From Victivallales bacterium (GTDB lineage: Bacteria > Verrucomicrobiota > Lentisphaeria > Victivallales > UBA1829), in contig JAEEQO010000038.1 in NCBI GenBank assembly GCA_016285335.1, forward strand, positions 1-17,875: DNA of 17,875 nucleotides, given 5' to 3'. The translations under genes and the position numbers were made by a program. Positions 6,001 through 13,949 of the stretch are shown piece after piece (position 1 is the stretch's first letter; every line of letters starts with the position of its first letter). The notes beneath the pieces are model-generated. The model saw only the letters and a program-made list of their open reading frames with translations, was not told where the DNA came from and did no database searches.

Positions 6001-8921
6001 GGGTGCGCATCGACGCGAACGAACAGGCGTTCTTCCTGGTCCGGTTCTTCAAAAACAACTCCCTGCTGAAAGAGCTTTCCGGGCTGAAGAAGGCCGGCGG
6101 CGCGAAGCTCACGATGTCCGAACTGAAGTCGATTCTCCCCGATGCAAAGGAATACAACGGCCTGCTGAAGACGCTGGAATCCGGCAGAAAACAGGCGGAA
6201 GACCGCCTTGGGGCGTACTGGAACGGCGGCATGCCCGACTGGAACGCCGTCGAACTCATGCTTGCCGACGCGGAGAAGATCATGACCGTCGCCTCGGCAT
6301 TCGCCGGGAACGACGCGCTGTTCGAAAAACTCCGGTCCGTCCTGCCCGAGGCGACACGTCATTTCGCCGCCGGAACGGATGCCTGTGCAAAGATCAAGGC
6401 GCTTCAGGTCGCCGCGGCGGAATTCAAAACGGCGCTGGATGCGTTCGCCGCGCATTCCGAAGCCGCCGCCGCGATGGACGATTTGAACAACCTCCGCGAC
6501 TCCGTACAGGCGGTCATCGACTGCATTTCCGACCTGCACTCCGCGCTGCGCTATTTCGTGCTGAAGAAGGACGCCGCCGGATTCGGCATGTCGAAACTCG
6601 CCGCCGCGCTCGAAGTCGGCAGACTCGCCCCGGATGCGTTCGCGACCTTCTGCGGCGATCTCTTCGCCTCGGTCATGCTCAATCAGATACTGACCGCGTC
6701 CCCTGTCCTAAGCCAGTTCGACGGAGCCACGCACAACGACCGCATCCGCAAGTTCTCCGAGCTGGACGACAAATATACGGCGCTCGCCCGGAAGATCGTC
6801 TTCGCGAAGCTCGCGGCCTCGCTGCCGCGCCGCCGGTCCGGCCCCTGCCCTGACGGAATCGAGCTTGGCATTCTAAAACGGGAATGTGTGAAGCAAGCGC
6901 GACACAAGCCTGTCCGCCAGCTCCTCGAACAGATTCCCACGCTCGCGCCGATTCTGAAGCCGTGTTTCCTGATGAGCCCGCTTTCCGTGGCGCAGTATCT
7001 CCCGCCCGACGCCGCGCCGTTCGACCTGATCGTGTTCGACGAAGCCTCGCAGATTCCCGTCTGGGACGCCATCGGCGTGATCGCCCGCGGCAAACAGCTG
7101 ATCGTGGTCGGCGATGAAAAACAAATGCCTCCGACCAATTTCTTCCAAAAACAGGAAACCGACGATGCCGATGATGACGTGATAGATGATGCTTCAGATG
7201 TGGAAAGCATTCTGGATGAATGCATCGCTGCAAACATGTATGACACCTACCTCAACTGGCATTACCGTAGCCGACACGAATCCCTGATCGCGTTCAGTAA
7301 CCATCACTACTATAAGGACCGCTTGATCACTTTCCCCTCGGCAAACACATCTGAGAGTTTCGGTGTTCGTTTCAAATTTGTCAAAAACGGAATCTATGCT
7401 CGCAAATCCTCTCGGACTAATCACAAGGAAGCGGAAACTATTGTAAAATACGTGTTCGACCGGCTGGAACACTCGCGCAGGAAACGTTCCATCGGCATCG
7501 TGACGTTCAGCCAGGCGCAAAAGGACTATATAGAAAACCTTCTCGAAGAAGAACGAGTGAATCATCCCAATCTTGAATCGTATTTCAGCGACAAGAGCAC
7601 GGAACCGCTCTTCGTGAAGAACCTCGAAAACGTGCAGGGCGACGAGCGTGACGTGATTCTGTTCTCCATCGGCTATGCCCCGGACTCTGAAGGCAAATTT
7701 ACTATGAACTTCGGCCCGCTGAACCGGCAGGGCGGCGAACGCCGTCTGAACGTGGCGATCACGCGTGCCAGGGAACAGGTCGTGGTATTCTCCAGCATCC
7801 ACGCGAACCAGATCGATCTCGCACGAACAAGCGCAGTCGGCGCGGCACACCTGAAGCAATTTCTGGATTACGCCGAAAATGGCACTCATATCCAAAGCAA
7901 GAATCATTCTGAAGAGAGTATGTTTGACGAGACTCAAACCAAGTCATTGGATGGACAGGCGGAAGCTGTCGCCCGCTTCCTCGCCGGAAACGGCTATGAA
8001 TCCGAACGCAATTTCGGCAGCTCCGAATACCGCATCGACCTCGCCGTCCGCAACCCGGACAAGCCCGAAGACTTCCTGCTCGCCATCGAGTGCGACGGCT
8101 CCTCCTACGCCGCCCAGCGCACCACGCGCGACCGCGAACATCTCCGCCCGTCCGTGCTTCAGTCGCTCGGCTGGCACACGTACCGCGCATGGAGCGTGGA
8201 CTGGGCATTCGCCCGCAGGCACGCGGAACAGGACCTGCTCCGCTATCTCGACGAGCTCAAGAACGCTCCGCACGACCCGGACCCGGAACCCGAACCGCCG
8301 CAGGACGAACCGGAAGAAGATGCAGCGGAACCGGAACAGAACAGCACACCATCTTCCGAACCTGAAAATGAGGAAGAAAAAGCCGCGTCCGGTCCGCAGC
8401 ACCGCCGGGATTACGTCTGCTGGAAGAACGATTCGCCGCTCAACCCGGATTCCTTCCATTTGCCGGAGACACGCGGCTTTATCCGCGCCCAAATCCTGGA
8501 TGTCATCCGGACCGAGGGCCCGATCTACGAAAGACTGCTGAAAAAACGCATCACGAAAGCCTGGGGGTTCGCCCGCGCGGGCGGCAACATCGCCGCCGTC
8601 CTGAAGGAATGTCTCCCCGCGAAAGCCGTGACGACCCGCCGCGCCGATGAAACGGTCTTCTGGCCGGACGGCGTCGCCCCCGCGGAGTATTTCGACTACC
8701 GTGTCGGCACGGACAAGGAGAGCAGGCGCGCCATTGACGAGATCCCGCCCGAGGAACTTGCGAATGCCATGTGCGAAGTGCTGTTCGACTTCGCTTCCTG
8801 CGAAAAGGACGTGCTGTTCCGCGAGACGATCCGGCTGTTCGGGCTGAACACCCTCACGGCAAAGGCGCGGCAGTATCTGGAATACGCGCTCGCCGCGCTT
8901 CAGGAATCCGGCAGGATCTGA
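3054..8921 (+). CDS. DUF4011-SF1 helicase-Vsr-like nuclease-DUF3320 protein, candidate phage-defence gene
   Basis: This 1955-residue protein combines several domains. Residues 1-340 hold a beta-rich start and a segment resembling a transglutaminase/papain-like fold (C229 in LGTCLDTSVLFA, H255 in TGHAYIG). DUF4011 follows at about 380-560 (RRWTQKLLDLSLRNRLLN). The SF1 helicase motifs are Walker A GPPGTGKS 694-701, Walker B DEASQ 1329-1333, motif III GDEKQMPP 1353-1360, NWHYRSRHE 1401-1409, NVQGDERD 1526-1533 and NVAITRARE 1566-1574. About 630 helix-rich residues separate Walker A from Walker B. A PD-(D/E)xK, Vsr/DUF559-like nuclease spans about 1640-1735, with D1662, E1679 and D1681 (IECDG) as putative catalytic residues. 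An acidic Glu/Pro linker (about 1740-1785) leads to a DUF3320-type segment (about 1800-1850). From memory, DUF4011-helicase-Vsr genes (named hhe) were reported as anti-phage systems in a 2020 defence-gene survey; a role here is inference. The reading frame is intact. Parts of the gene are markedly AT-richer. Start ATG 3054 has a weak AGG 5 nt upstream. Confidence 0.87.
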   Translation: MIESVSIPPDPAPQIKAELSFAPFFNLAFQQNGIPAVQELKLTNLSGRPLSGVTCTFTSSPEMIRQKTVRAEELAPGETLALHDLGIELDFDFLASISEAVKGKLKLTVEQDGRTLCEQEYDVTAFAADQWTGLSVMPELLAAFVTPNMDVISELQARASEELRKATGDASLDGYRSNDRKRVYEICAAVYRAVHSWGIHYALPPSSIGTPGQKIRFADNIYQYKLGTCLDTSVLFASVLEQCGLHPVIMIQTGHAYIGCHLVDRYFPDIPMDDLQAIRKLVDLGEFLVLETTSTGNNITFTNAVDTACKKHLNLDNEFECAIDICCARHNGIRPIPLKHSINGVELAPVENDVDELSPEHLRPLREYVDIPFNDEKTDPQPERVRRWTQKLLDLSLRNRLLNVRDTKQVIPIACADISKLEDGIADNDSFLILPQQDILDGKDLFHDLELLKNKKNNAKYIKSEFMQKNLHALLPPQELNKRLVAVYRQSKSDLEEGGVNTLFLATGFLEWKMSERDAKSYLAPILLIPIQLKRKSVAEGFHISRLDEDTMINETLLELLRTQFQLTIPGLDPLPVDDSGVDVTRIIQTIRQTIKDMKGLEVREEACIGLFSFGKFIMWNDLRVRQNDLRKNALVNHLIEGGGFFDDGIEVFPPEDIAQHLDLKSLCCPMSADSSQLTAVIYSGMGKSFVLHGPPGTGKSQTITNIIAHNLALGRRVLFVSEKKAALDVVHNRLTKIGLKPFCLELHSNKAGKKDVLKQFDEALQVPDCTSPGEWETVIASMEQTREELNRYVRELHKVYPNGLSAYDCFARTLPLAEAPDPALAPETDFLTQTREDRETAERLASDLAIAFRGTTPDALNAHRILNPAPWTPIQENNILKSAQGLAASSERLQTAFAEVAPVLNMPPESANIPAIAKTAELAGLLTSSSNIPAGLVCADYAARIGFLKDYLRDDRRRAELEGKLSAYRTDVFPQYDFDGIRVRIDANEQAFFLVRFFKNNSLLKELSGLKKAGGAKLTMSELKSILPDAKEYNGLLKTLESGRKQAEDRLGAYWNGGMPDWNAVELMLADAEKIMTVASAFAGNDALFEKLRSVLPEATRHFAAGTDACAKIKALQVAAAEFKTALDAFAAHSEAAAAMDDLNNLRDSVQAVIDCISDLHSALRYFVLKKDAAGFGMSKLAAALEVGRLAPDAFATFCGDLFASVMLNQILTASPVLSQFDGATHNDRIRKFSELDDKYTALARKIVFAKLAASLPRRRSGPCPDGIELGILKRECVKQARHKPVRQLLEQIPTLAPILKPCFLMSPLSVAQYLPPDAAPFDLIVFDEASQIPVWDAIGVIARGKQLIVVGDEKQMPPTNFFQKQETDDADDDVIDDASDVESILDECIAANMYDTYLNWHYRSRHESLIAFSNHHYYKDRLITFPSANTSESFGVRFKFVKNGIYARKSSRTNHKEAETIVKYVFDRLEHSRRKRSIGIVTFSQAQKDYIENLLEEERVNHPNLESYFSDKSTEPLFVKNLENVQGDERDVILFSIGYAPDSEGKFTMNFGPLNRQGGERRLNVAITRAREQVVVFSSIHANQIDLARTSAVGAAHLKQFLDYAENGTHIQSKNHSEESMFDETQTKSLDGQAEAVARFLAGNGYESERNFGSSEYRIDLAVRNPDKPEDFLLAIECDGSSYAAQRTTRDREHLRPSVLQSLGWHTYRAWSVDWAFARRHAEQDLLRYLDELKNAPHDPDPEPEPPQDEPEEDAAEPEQNSTPSSEPENEEEKAASGPQHRRDYVCWKNDSPLNPDSFHLPETRGFIRAQILDVIRTEGPIYERLLKKRITKAWGFARAGGNIAAVLKECLPAKAVTTRRADETVFWPDGVAPAEYFDYRVGTDKESRRAIDEIPPEELANAMCEVLFDFASCEKDVLFRETIRLFGLNTLTAKARQYLEYALAALQESGRI
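3910..4500 (+). other. Low-GC tract inside the helicase gene
   Basis: By hand count 3961-4500 is about 42% GC (229 of 540), while 3781-3900 just upstream is about 64%. Codon choice changes with it: AAT, ATA, TTA, AAA and AGA become common. The tract covers the end of the N-terminal region and the start of DUF4011. The reading frame stays open, so it is not decay. Confidence 0.75.
7110..7460 (+). other. Second low-GC tract inside the helicase gene
   Basis: By hand count 7141-7440 is about 46% GC (137 of 300), between segments above 60%. It encodes the region from motif III to just past the HYRSR motif. Shorter AT-rich patches occur at about 4795-4860 (line 4801-4860 is about 37%), 5315-5370 and 7860-7950. 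Confidence 0.6.
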
Positions 8922-8924
8922 AAC

Positions 8925-9491
8925 TCAGCCCTTGCCGAACAGGCTCTTCAGCGCCTCGTTCGCGTACCGCAGGACGGGAAGGGAAAGCTCCGGGAAAGCA
9001 ACTCCGAGCACGACCGCCACGTTCAGGATCACATACAGCCAGAAGACGACCATGTACGACGTCTTCTTCCATTTGTGATGGTATTTCTTCTGGGCGTACA
9101 GCGCGCCCGGCCATCCGCAGAAGAGCTCCCAGAAACGCAGGCTGAACTCCGGAATCCGCCGGAGCTGCCGTTCCGCCTGCCGTTTATCCGTTTTGTAGAA
9201 CCAGATCGTGAACAGGCTGTTCAGCACAAACGCCGTGACGATCCCGGCAAATATGGCGGCGCGCCACAGGATGCCCTCCTGAACGTCAAACAAATGCCAC
9301 AGGCATAGCGTCACGACCAGCGCCGGAACGATCGCCAGCGGCCAGAAGTCGGCGACCAGTTCGGCGGCCGAACGCCGGAATCTGCCGTCGTTTCGTTCGA
9401 CCAGGGTATCTCTCTCGAAATCCGACATCGTATTGCGGCGTCCGCCCCGGTTCGATCCGTTCCGCCTGTTCGGGAAATTCGTTTTTACCAA
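8925..9491 (-). CDS. DUF1294-family inner-membrane protein
   Basis: This is a 188-residue predicted membrane protein of unknown function. Hydrophobic segments lie at about 47-68, 75-98 and 147-167. Between the second and third is the DUF1294 signature: YKTDKRQAERQLRRIPE, then FCGWPGALYAQKKYHHKWKK (residues about 99-143). I choose the TTG start at 9489-9491 because GGAG lies 8 nt upstream of it and a promoter lies just behind. An in-frame ATG at 9426-9428 (MSDFERD) has no good ribosome binding site; it would give a 167-residue protein and cannot be ruled out. The stop is 3 nt from the convergent helicase stop, with no terminator between them. Confidence 0.8.
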   Translation of the reverse strand: MVKTNFPNRRNGSNRGGRRNTMSDFERDTLVERNDGRFRRSAAELVADFWPLAIVPALVVTLCLWHLFDVQEGILWRAAIFAGIVTAFVLNSLFTIWFYKTDKRQAERQLRRIPEFSLRFWELFCGWPGALYAQKKYHHKWKKTSYMVVFWLYVILNVAVVLGVAFPELSLPVLRYANEALKSLFGKG

Positions 9492-9530
9492 TTTGTCATC
9501 TCCGGTTTTCTGCGTTCATTTTTTCCCATA

Positions 9531-9558
9531 AATATACTGCCGTTTCCGCGAATATCAA
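9531..9558 (-). promoter_or_regulatory. Sigma70-like promoter of the DUF1294 gene
   Basis: On the minus strand TTGATA (9553-9558, 5 of 6 matches) is followed after 16 nt by TATATT (9531-9536, 5 of 6). It gives a leader of about 33 nt before the TTG start. Its -35 box directly abuts the trp terminator. Confidence 0.65.
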
Positions 9559-9559
9559 G

Positions 9560-9599
9560 AAAAAAGAAGGATGTCTCCGCGATTGAAACGAAGACATCC
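9560..9599 (-). terminator. Intrinsic terminator of the trp operon
   Basis: On the minus strand GGATGTCT (9592-9599) pairs perfectly with AGACATCC (9569-9576) across a 15-nt loop, and TTCTTTTTTC follows. It lies 59 nt after the trpA stop. The gap between holds a 10-bp direct repeat (AGGCCGGAGA at 9601-9610 and 9616-9625) and nothing else I recognise. Confidence 0.88.
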
Positions 9600-9658
9600 C
9601 AGGCCGGAGAGAGGGAGGCCGGAGAAACGATGCCCGGCCCCCTGCCCCGATTCTCTGT

Positions 9659-10435
9659 TCACTGTTTTTCGGAGGCGACGCCGTCCGCGAGCGCTTTCAC
9701 GAACGCCGCGGCCTTCTCCACGCTTTCGCCGAGCGCCTTCACGAACCCGGAGCCGGAGATCACGCCGTCGGCATGGCGCGCCGCTTCGGCCGCCGTTTCG
9801 GCGTCCGCGATGCCGAACCCGGAGGCGACCGGAAGCGAAGTCACGGATTTCACGGCGGCGACGAGCTGCGGATAGTCGGACGGGAGCCCGTGCCGCGCCC
9901 CGGTCACGCCCGCCACGTTGATGTAGTACACGAATCCGCTCATGCCATCTACGATCTTCCGCACGCGGTCGAGCGGGGTCAGAGGCGACACCAGCGGGAT
10001 CATATGCAGGCCGTTTTTTCTGCACGGTTCAAGCAGTTCGTCGCGTTCCTCCAGCGGCAGGTCGACGGGCAGGACGCCGTCCACGCCGATGCGGGCGAGT
10101 TCGGCGCAGAGCGCGTCGTAGCCGTAGTGGAGCATCGGGTTCATGTAGCTGAAGAGGATGATGCCGACATCCGGGAAGCGTTCGCGGATGCGTCCGGCGA
10201 GCGCGAGCACGTCGTTGATGCTGTAGCCGGAATCGGCGGTCTTCTGCGAAGCGGCGGCGATGACCGGGCCGTCCGCCATCGGGTCGGAGAACGGCACGCC
10301 GAGTTCGATCACGTCCGCGCCGTTTTCGATGGCGGCCGCGATGCCTTTTTCGCTCGTTTCCGGGTCGGGATAGCCCGCGGTCGTGAAGACGACGAGCGGC
10401 TTTTTCGAAGCGAAGATATTAGAAAGTCTGTCCAT
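9659..10435 (-). CDS. trpA: Tryptophan synthase alpha subunit
   Basis: TrpA cleaves indole-3-glycerol phosphate to indole and glyceraldehyde-3-phosphate, passing indole to TrpB in the alpha2-beta2 complex. The 258-residue length is normal for the family. The catalytic pair is visible as E44 ([11 protein letters not shown]) and D55 (MADGP). Other TrpA hallmarks are VFTTAGYPD near the start, [33 protein letters not shown], and a C-terminal phosphate-binding loop ([11 protein letters not shown]). ATG 10433-10435 lies inside the end of trpB (17-nt overlap) and has AAGGTG 6 nt upstream. It is the last gene of the operon. Confidence 0.97.
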   Translation of the reverse strand: MDRLSNIFASKKPLVVFTTAGYPDPETSEKGIAAAIENGADVIELGVPFSDPMADGPVIAAASQKTADSGYSINDVLALAGRIRERFPDVGIILFSYMNPMLHYGYDALCAELARIGVDGVLPVDLPLEERDELLEPCRKNGLHMIPLVSPLTPLDRVRKIVDGMSGFVYYINVAGVTGARHGLPSDYPQLVAAVKSVTSLPVASGFGIADAETAAEAARHADGVISGSGFVKALGESVEKAAAFVKALADGVASEKQ

Positions 10436-11603
10436 GATTCACCTTGTAGGTTCTGATGTTGTCCATGTCCTTGTCGCCGCGGCCGGAGAGGTTCACGACG
10501 ATGATCCTGCCGCGTCCGAGTTCCGCCGCGTCCTTCACCGCCTGCGCCACGGCGTGCGAGCTTTCCAGCGCGGGGATGATGCCCTCCAGACGGCAGAGCA
10601 GGTCGAACGCCGCCACGGCTTCCTCGTCGGTCACGACGGTGTAGCGGGCGCGTTTCGTGTCGGCGAGGAAGCAGTGTTCCGGGCCGACGCCGGAGTAGTC
10701 CAGACCCGCGGAGACCGAATGGGTGTCCAGCATCTGGCCGTTCTTGTCCTGAAGGAAGTACGCCTTCATGCCGTGCAGGATGCCCACGCGGCCGCCGTTG
10801 ATGCTCGCGGCGTGCTTGCCGGATGCGATGCCGAGGCCGCCCGCTTCCGCGCCGACCAGCTTCACGGCCGGATCGTCGAGGAATCCGGCGAACATGCCGA
10901 TGGCGTTGCTGCCGCCGCCGACGCATGCCACGACCTCGTCCGGGAGCCGTCCGCAGCGTTCAAGGCACTGTTTCCGCGTCTCGCGTCCGATGACCGACTG
11001 GAAATCCTTCACGATCATCGGGTATGGATACGGTCCGGCGGCCGTGCCGATCAGGTAGAACGTCTCCCTGCTGGTGGCGGTCCACTCGCGCAGTGCGGCG
11101 TTCATGGCGTCCTTCAGCGTGCGGGAACCTTCCTTGATGGAACGCACCTTCGCGCCCAGCGCGTGCATGCGCTCCACGTTCGGGGCCTGACGCGCCACGT
11201 CCACTTCGCCCATGAAGACTTCGCACTCCATGCCGAAGAGCGCGGCGACGGTCGCGGTCGCCACGCCGTGCATCCCGGCTCCGGTCTCCGCGATCAGGCG
11301 TTTTTTGCCCATGCGGCGGGCGAGCAGGGCCTGCCCGATGGTGTTGTTGATCTTATGCGCGCCGGTGTGGTTCAGGTCCTCGCGTTTGAGGTAGATGTCC
11401 GCCCCGCCGCAATGCTCCGTGAGGCGTTTCGCGAAATACAGCGGCGATTCGCGCCCCACGTAGTTGCGCATCAGGTCGTCCAGTTCCGCCTGGAACGCCG
11501 GGTCCTTCTTCGCTTCGAAATAGGCGGCCTCCAGTTCGCGGAGCGCCCCGGTCAGGGTCTCGGCGACGTACTGGCCGCCGTAGATGCCGTAATGGGTGTT
11601 CAT
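10419..11603 (-). CDS. trpB: Tryptophan synthase beta subunit
   Basis: TrpB is the PLP enzyme that condenses indole with L-serine to make tryptophan. The 394-residue length is normal for the standard TrpB1 type. The PLP Schiff-base lysine is K84 in [12 protein letters not shown]106 is in [10 protein letters not shown], and the phosphate-binding loop is GGGSNA at 229-234. The ATG at 11601-11603 overlaps the trpF TGA (ATGA), and AAAGGA lies upstream. The stop is TAA at 10419-10421. Confidence 0.98.
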   Translation of the reverse strand: MNTHYGIYGGQYVAETLTGALRELEAAYFEAKKDPAFQAELDDLMRNYVGRESPLYFAKRLTEHCGGADIYLKREDLNHTGAHKINNTIGQALLARRMGKKRLIAETGAGMHGVATATVAALFGMECEVFMGEVDVARQAPNVERMHALGAKVRSIKEGSRTLKDAMNAALREWTATSRETFYLIGTAAGPYPYPMIVKDFQSVIGRETRKQCLERCGRLPDEVVACVGGGSNAIGMFAGFLDDPAVKLVGAEAGGLGIASGKHAASINGGRVGILHGMKAYFLQDKNGQMLDTHSVSAGLDYSGVGPEHCFLADTKRARYTVVTDEEAVAAFDLLCRLEGIIPALESSHAVAQAVKDAAELGRGRIIVVNLSGRGDKDMDNIRTYKVNHGQTF

Positions 11604-12187
11604 ATATGGATCCTTTCAACAAGTGTTTGGATAAGTTGACTGTCTTTGATTCCCGGCGCGGACTCCACGCCGCTGGAAACGTCGATCCCGGCGGGCCGCA
11701 CCTGCGCGACCGCCTCGCGGACGTTCTCCGGCGTAATGCCGCCGGCGAGCATGACCGGGCGTTTGCGGGCGAGCTTTTCCGCAAGGTCCCAGCGGCAGGG
11801 ACGCCCCGTGCCTCCGCCCGAATCCGCCACGACCATCGCGCAGGGGAACGCCTCCGCTTCGGTCAGAACGGCTTCCGAGTTCAGGTTGAACGCCTTCCAG
11901 ACCTCCGATCCAGTCACGCTTTTAGCGTACTCCGGCGTTTCGTGGCCGTGGAACTGAATGACGTCCGGGCGGAACTCCGCGATCAGGGCGTTGAGCTCGT
12001 CGAGCGGCATATCGCGCACCACGAAGACCTTTTTGCACGGTGCTGCGGACATCAGTTCCGCGATGCGTCCGCGCGGGACGAACCGGGGCGTGCCGGGTAC
12101 GAGGACCATGCCCGCGTAATCCGCGCCCGCCCGGGCCGCTGCGGCCATATCTTCCGGCCGTGTGATGCCGCACAGCTTCAGGATCAT
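11600..12187 (-). CDS. trpF: Phosphoribosylanthranilate isomerase
   Basis: TrpF carries out the Amadori rearrangement of phosphoribosylanthranilate to CdRP. The 195-residue single-domain protein shows KLCGIT with catalytic C6, the QFHGHE segment (78-83), the catalytic Asp D122 in VADSGGGTG (more usually LLDS/LLDT then GGTG), [10 protein letters not shown] (147-156) and GIDVSSGVE (167-175). It is separate from trpC rather than fused as in enteric bacteria. The ATG overlaps the trpC stop as ATGA (12184-12187), and its TGA overlaps the trpB start in the same way. Confidence 0.95.
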   Translation of the reverse strand: MILKLCGITRPEDMAAAARAGADYAGMVLVPGTPRFVPRGRIAELMSAAPCKKVFVVRDMPLDELNALIAEFRPDVIQFHGHETPEYAKSVTGSEVWKAFNLNSEAVLTEAEAFPCAMVVADSGGGTGRPCRWDLAEKLARKRPVMLAGGITPENVREAVAQVRPAGIDVSSGVESAPGIKDSQLIQTLVERIHI

Positions 12188-12957
12188 GCCAGCAGCTCCT
12201 TCAGTTTTGCGCCGGGTTCGGCGGCGCGCATCAGCGTTTCGCCGATCAGGAATCCCGACGCGCCCGCGTCATGCAGCATGAGGATGTCTTCATGCGTGCG
12301 GACGGCGCTCTCAGCGATGACGGGTTTTCCGCATTCTTTGAGCTTGGCGATCAGTCCGGCGGACGCTTCCAGCGAGGTGGAGAACGTCTTCAGGTCGCGG
12401 GCGTTCACACCGCACAGATCGGCGGTCGCGGCGAGTTCGAGTTCGTCCTCCGTGTGGGCCTCCCCGAGCACGTCAAGTCCGAGCTCGTGCGCGGAATCCA
12501 GGAGAAGTTTGAACATGTCCGCGTCCAGCATCGCCACGATCAGCAGCACCGCCGATGCGCCGTTTGCTTTCGCCTCGACGATCTGGTACGGGTCGAAGAT
12601 GAAGTCCTTCCGCAGGAGCGGGAGCGAAACGGTCGCCGCGGCCATTCTCAGGTTCTCAAGCCCGCCCTTGAAATAGAACGGTTCGGTCAGCACGGACAGC
12701 GCCGCCGCTCCGGCATCTTCGAGCTGTTTCGCCAGCACAGGCACGTCCAGATCCTCGCGGATCAGGCCCTTCGACGGCGACGCCTTCTTGAGCTCGGCGA
12801 TCACATGGATGCCCGGCCCCCGGAACGCTTCGGCGAACTTCGGACGCACCGGAGCATCGGCAGCCAGCGCGGCGAGCTCGGGCAACGGCAGATCGTGTTT
12901 GCGTTCCGCCAGCGCAGGCCGGTTGCGCTCCACGATTTCCTGTAAGATGTTGTTCAC
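12184..12957 (-). CDS. trpC: Indole-3-glycerol phosphate synthase
   Basis: TrpC makes indole-3-glycerol phosphate from CdRP by ring closure and decarboxylation. The TIM barrel has 257 residues. Motifs are HVIAELKKASPSKG (51-64), LRKDFIFDPYQI (115-126, with K117), GEAHTEDEL (165-173), GVNARDL (183-189), AESAVR (215-220) and GASGFLIGE (232-240). I choose GTG 12955-12957 because it overlaps the trpD TGA as GTGA, has AAAGG 8 nt upstream, and begins directly with the expected first helix (NNILQEIVERN). A longer in-frame ATG at 13026 would add 23 residues lying within trpD coding sequence and unlike the family. Confidence 0.95.
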   Translation of the reverse strand: MNNILQEIVERNRPALAERKHDLPLPELAALAADAPVRPKFAEAFRGPGIHVIAELKKASPSKGLIREDLDVPVLAKQLEDAGAAALSVLTEPFYFKGGLENLRMAAATVSLPLLRKDFIFDPYQIVEAKANGASAVLLIVAMLDADMFKLLLDSAHELGLDVLGEAHTEDELELAATADLCGVNARDLKTFSTSLEASAGLIAKLKECGKPVIAESAVRTHEDILMLHDAGASGFLIGETLMRAAEPGAKLKELLA

Positions 12958-13949
12958 GCTTTCAGCCTTTCGAGTTTTTCCATGGCCGCGCCCGAGTCGA
13001 TGGACTGCGCCGCGAGCGGGATGCACGCTTTGACGGAGTCGCCGAGCCCGGCGGCGCAGCAGATGGCGGCGGCGTTCAGCAGCACGGCGCCGCGTTTGGC
13101 GGTATGGTCGCGTCCGCTCAGGATGTCCAGCAGGATGCGCGCGTTTTCGGTCTTATCGCCGCCCGCGAGCGAACCGGTGCGGAGCGCGGGATCGGTCAGG
13201 AGTTCCGCCGGGTCGAGCGTGATCTCGCGGATGCCGTCGCCGGAGAGCACGGCGGCCTGCGTGACGGCCAGACTGGAAATCTCGTCGAGGCCGTCCGCGC
13301 TGTGGACCACCAGACCGCTCTTCACGCCCAGATTCCGCAGGACCTCCGCGAAAGGCCTCACGAGGCGTTCGTGGTACACGCCCACGACCATGTGCTCGGC
13401 GCGCGCCGGATTCGACAGCGGGCCGACCAGATTGAAGATCGTGCGGATGCCGAGGTCGCGGCGGAGCGGCGCGACTTTCGCCATCACGGGGTGCAGGTTG
13501 CGGGCGAAGAGGAACGCGATGCCGTTGTCCCGCACCGAAGCCGCCAGTTTCGCGGGCTCTTCGTTCAGCTTGACGCCGAGCTCTTCCAGCACGTCCGCCG
13601 CGCCGCACTTGCCGGAGACGGCCCGGTTGCCGTGCTTCGCCATGCGGACCCCTGCCCCGGCCGCGACCAGCGCCGCAGCCGTGGAAATATTGAACGACTT
13701 GCCGCCGTCGCCGCCTGTGCCCACGATGTCGGAGCATTCGCCGGCGTTCACCGCGATCATGCGGTCGCGCAGGAAATCCGCGGCTCCGGTCATTTCCTGC
13801 ACGGTCTCGCCGCGCATGGACATCGCCGCGAGCAGGCCCGCCACGGCCGCGTTGTTTTCGCCCTCGGCGATGGCGTTGACCACGGCCGCGCTCTCGGTTT
13901 CGGTCAGCGAGCCTCCGCCGACCACTTTCTTCAACGCATCGTTCAGCAT
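12954..13949 (-). CDS. trpD: Anthranilate phosphoribosyltransferase
   Basis: TrpD joins anthranilate to PRPP. The 331-residue protein has the PRPP-binding GTGGDGGKSFNIST (77-90), KHGNRAVSGKCGAADVLE (105-122), and RDLGIRTIFNLVGPLSNP (about 164-181). It stands alone, with no TrpG fusion. The ATG at 13947-13949 overlaps the end of trpG by 7 nt, and an AGAGG about 11 nt upstream may serve as ribosome binding site. Confidence 0.97.
   Translation of the reverse strand: MLNDALKKVVGGGSLTETESAAVVNAIAEGENNAAVAGLLAAMSMRGETVQEMTGAADFLRDRMIAVNAGECSDIVGTGGDGGKSFNISTAAALVAAGAGVRMAKHGNRAVSGKCGAADVLEELGVKLNEEPAKLAASVRDNGIAFLFARNLHPVMAKVAPLRRDLGIRTIFNLVGPLSNPARAEHMVVGVYHERLVRPFAEVLRNLGVKSGLVVHSADGLDEISSLAVTQAAVLSGDGIREITLDPAELLTDPALRTGSLAGGDKTENARILLDILSGRDHTAKRGAVLLNAAAICCAAGLGDSVKACIPLAAQSIDSGAAMEKLERLKA

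Noticed and set aside
9601..9625. Two copies of AGGCCGGAGA as a regulatory or CRISPR-like repeat
   Set aside because: There are only two short copies 15 nt apart, in the 3' untranslated region of the trp operon; this is most likely chance in GC-rich DNA.
10383..11639. Long open frame on the plus strand across trpB
   Set aside because: trpB is unambiguous on the other strand. The plus-strand product is His/Arg/Val-rich shadow sequence.
12958..13026. Longer trpC start at an upstream ATG
   Set aside because: The added 23 residues lie within trpD and do not resemble the TrpC family; the GTGA overlap with its own ribosome binding site is the better start.
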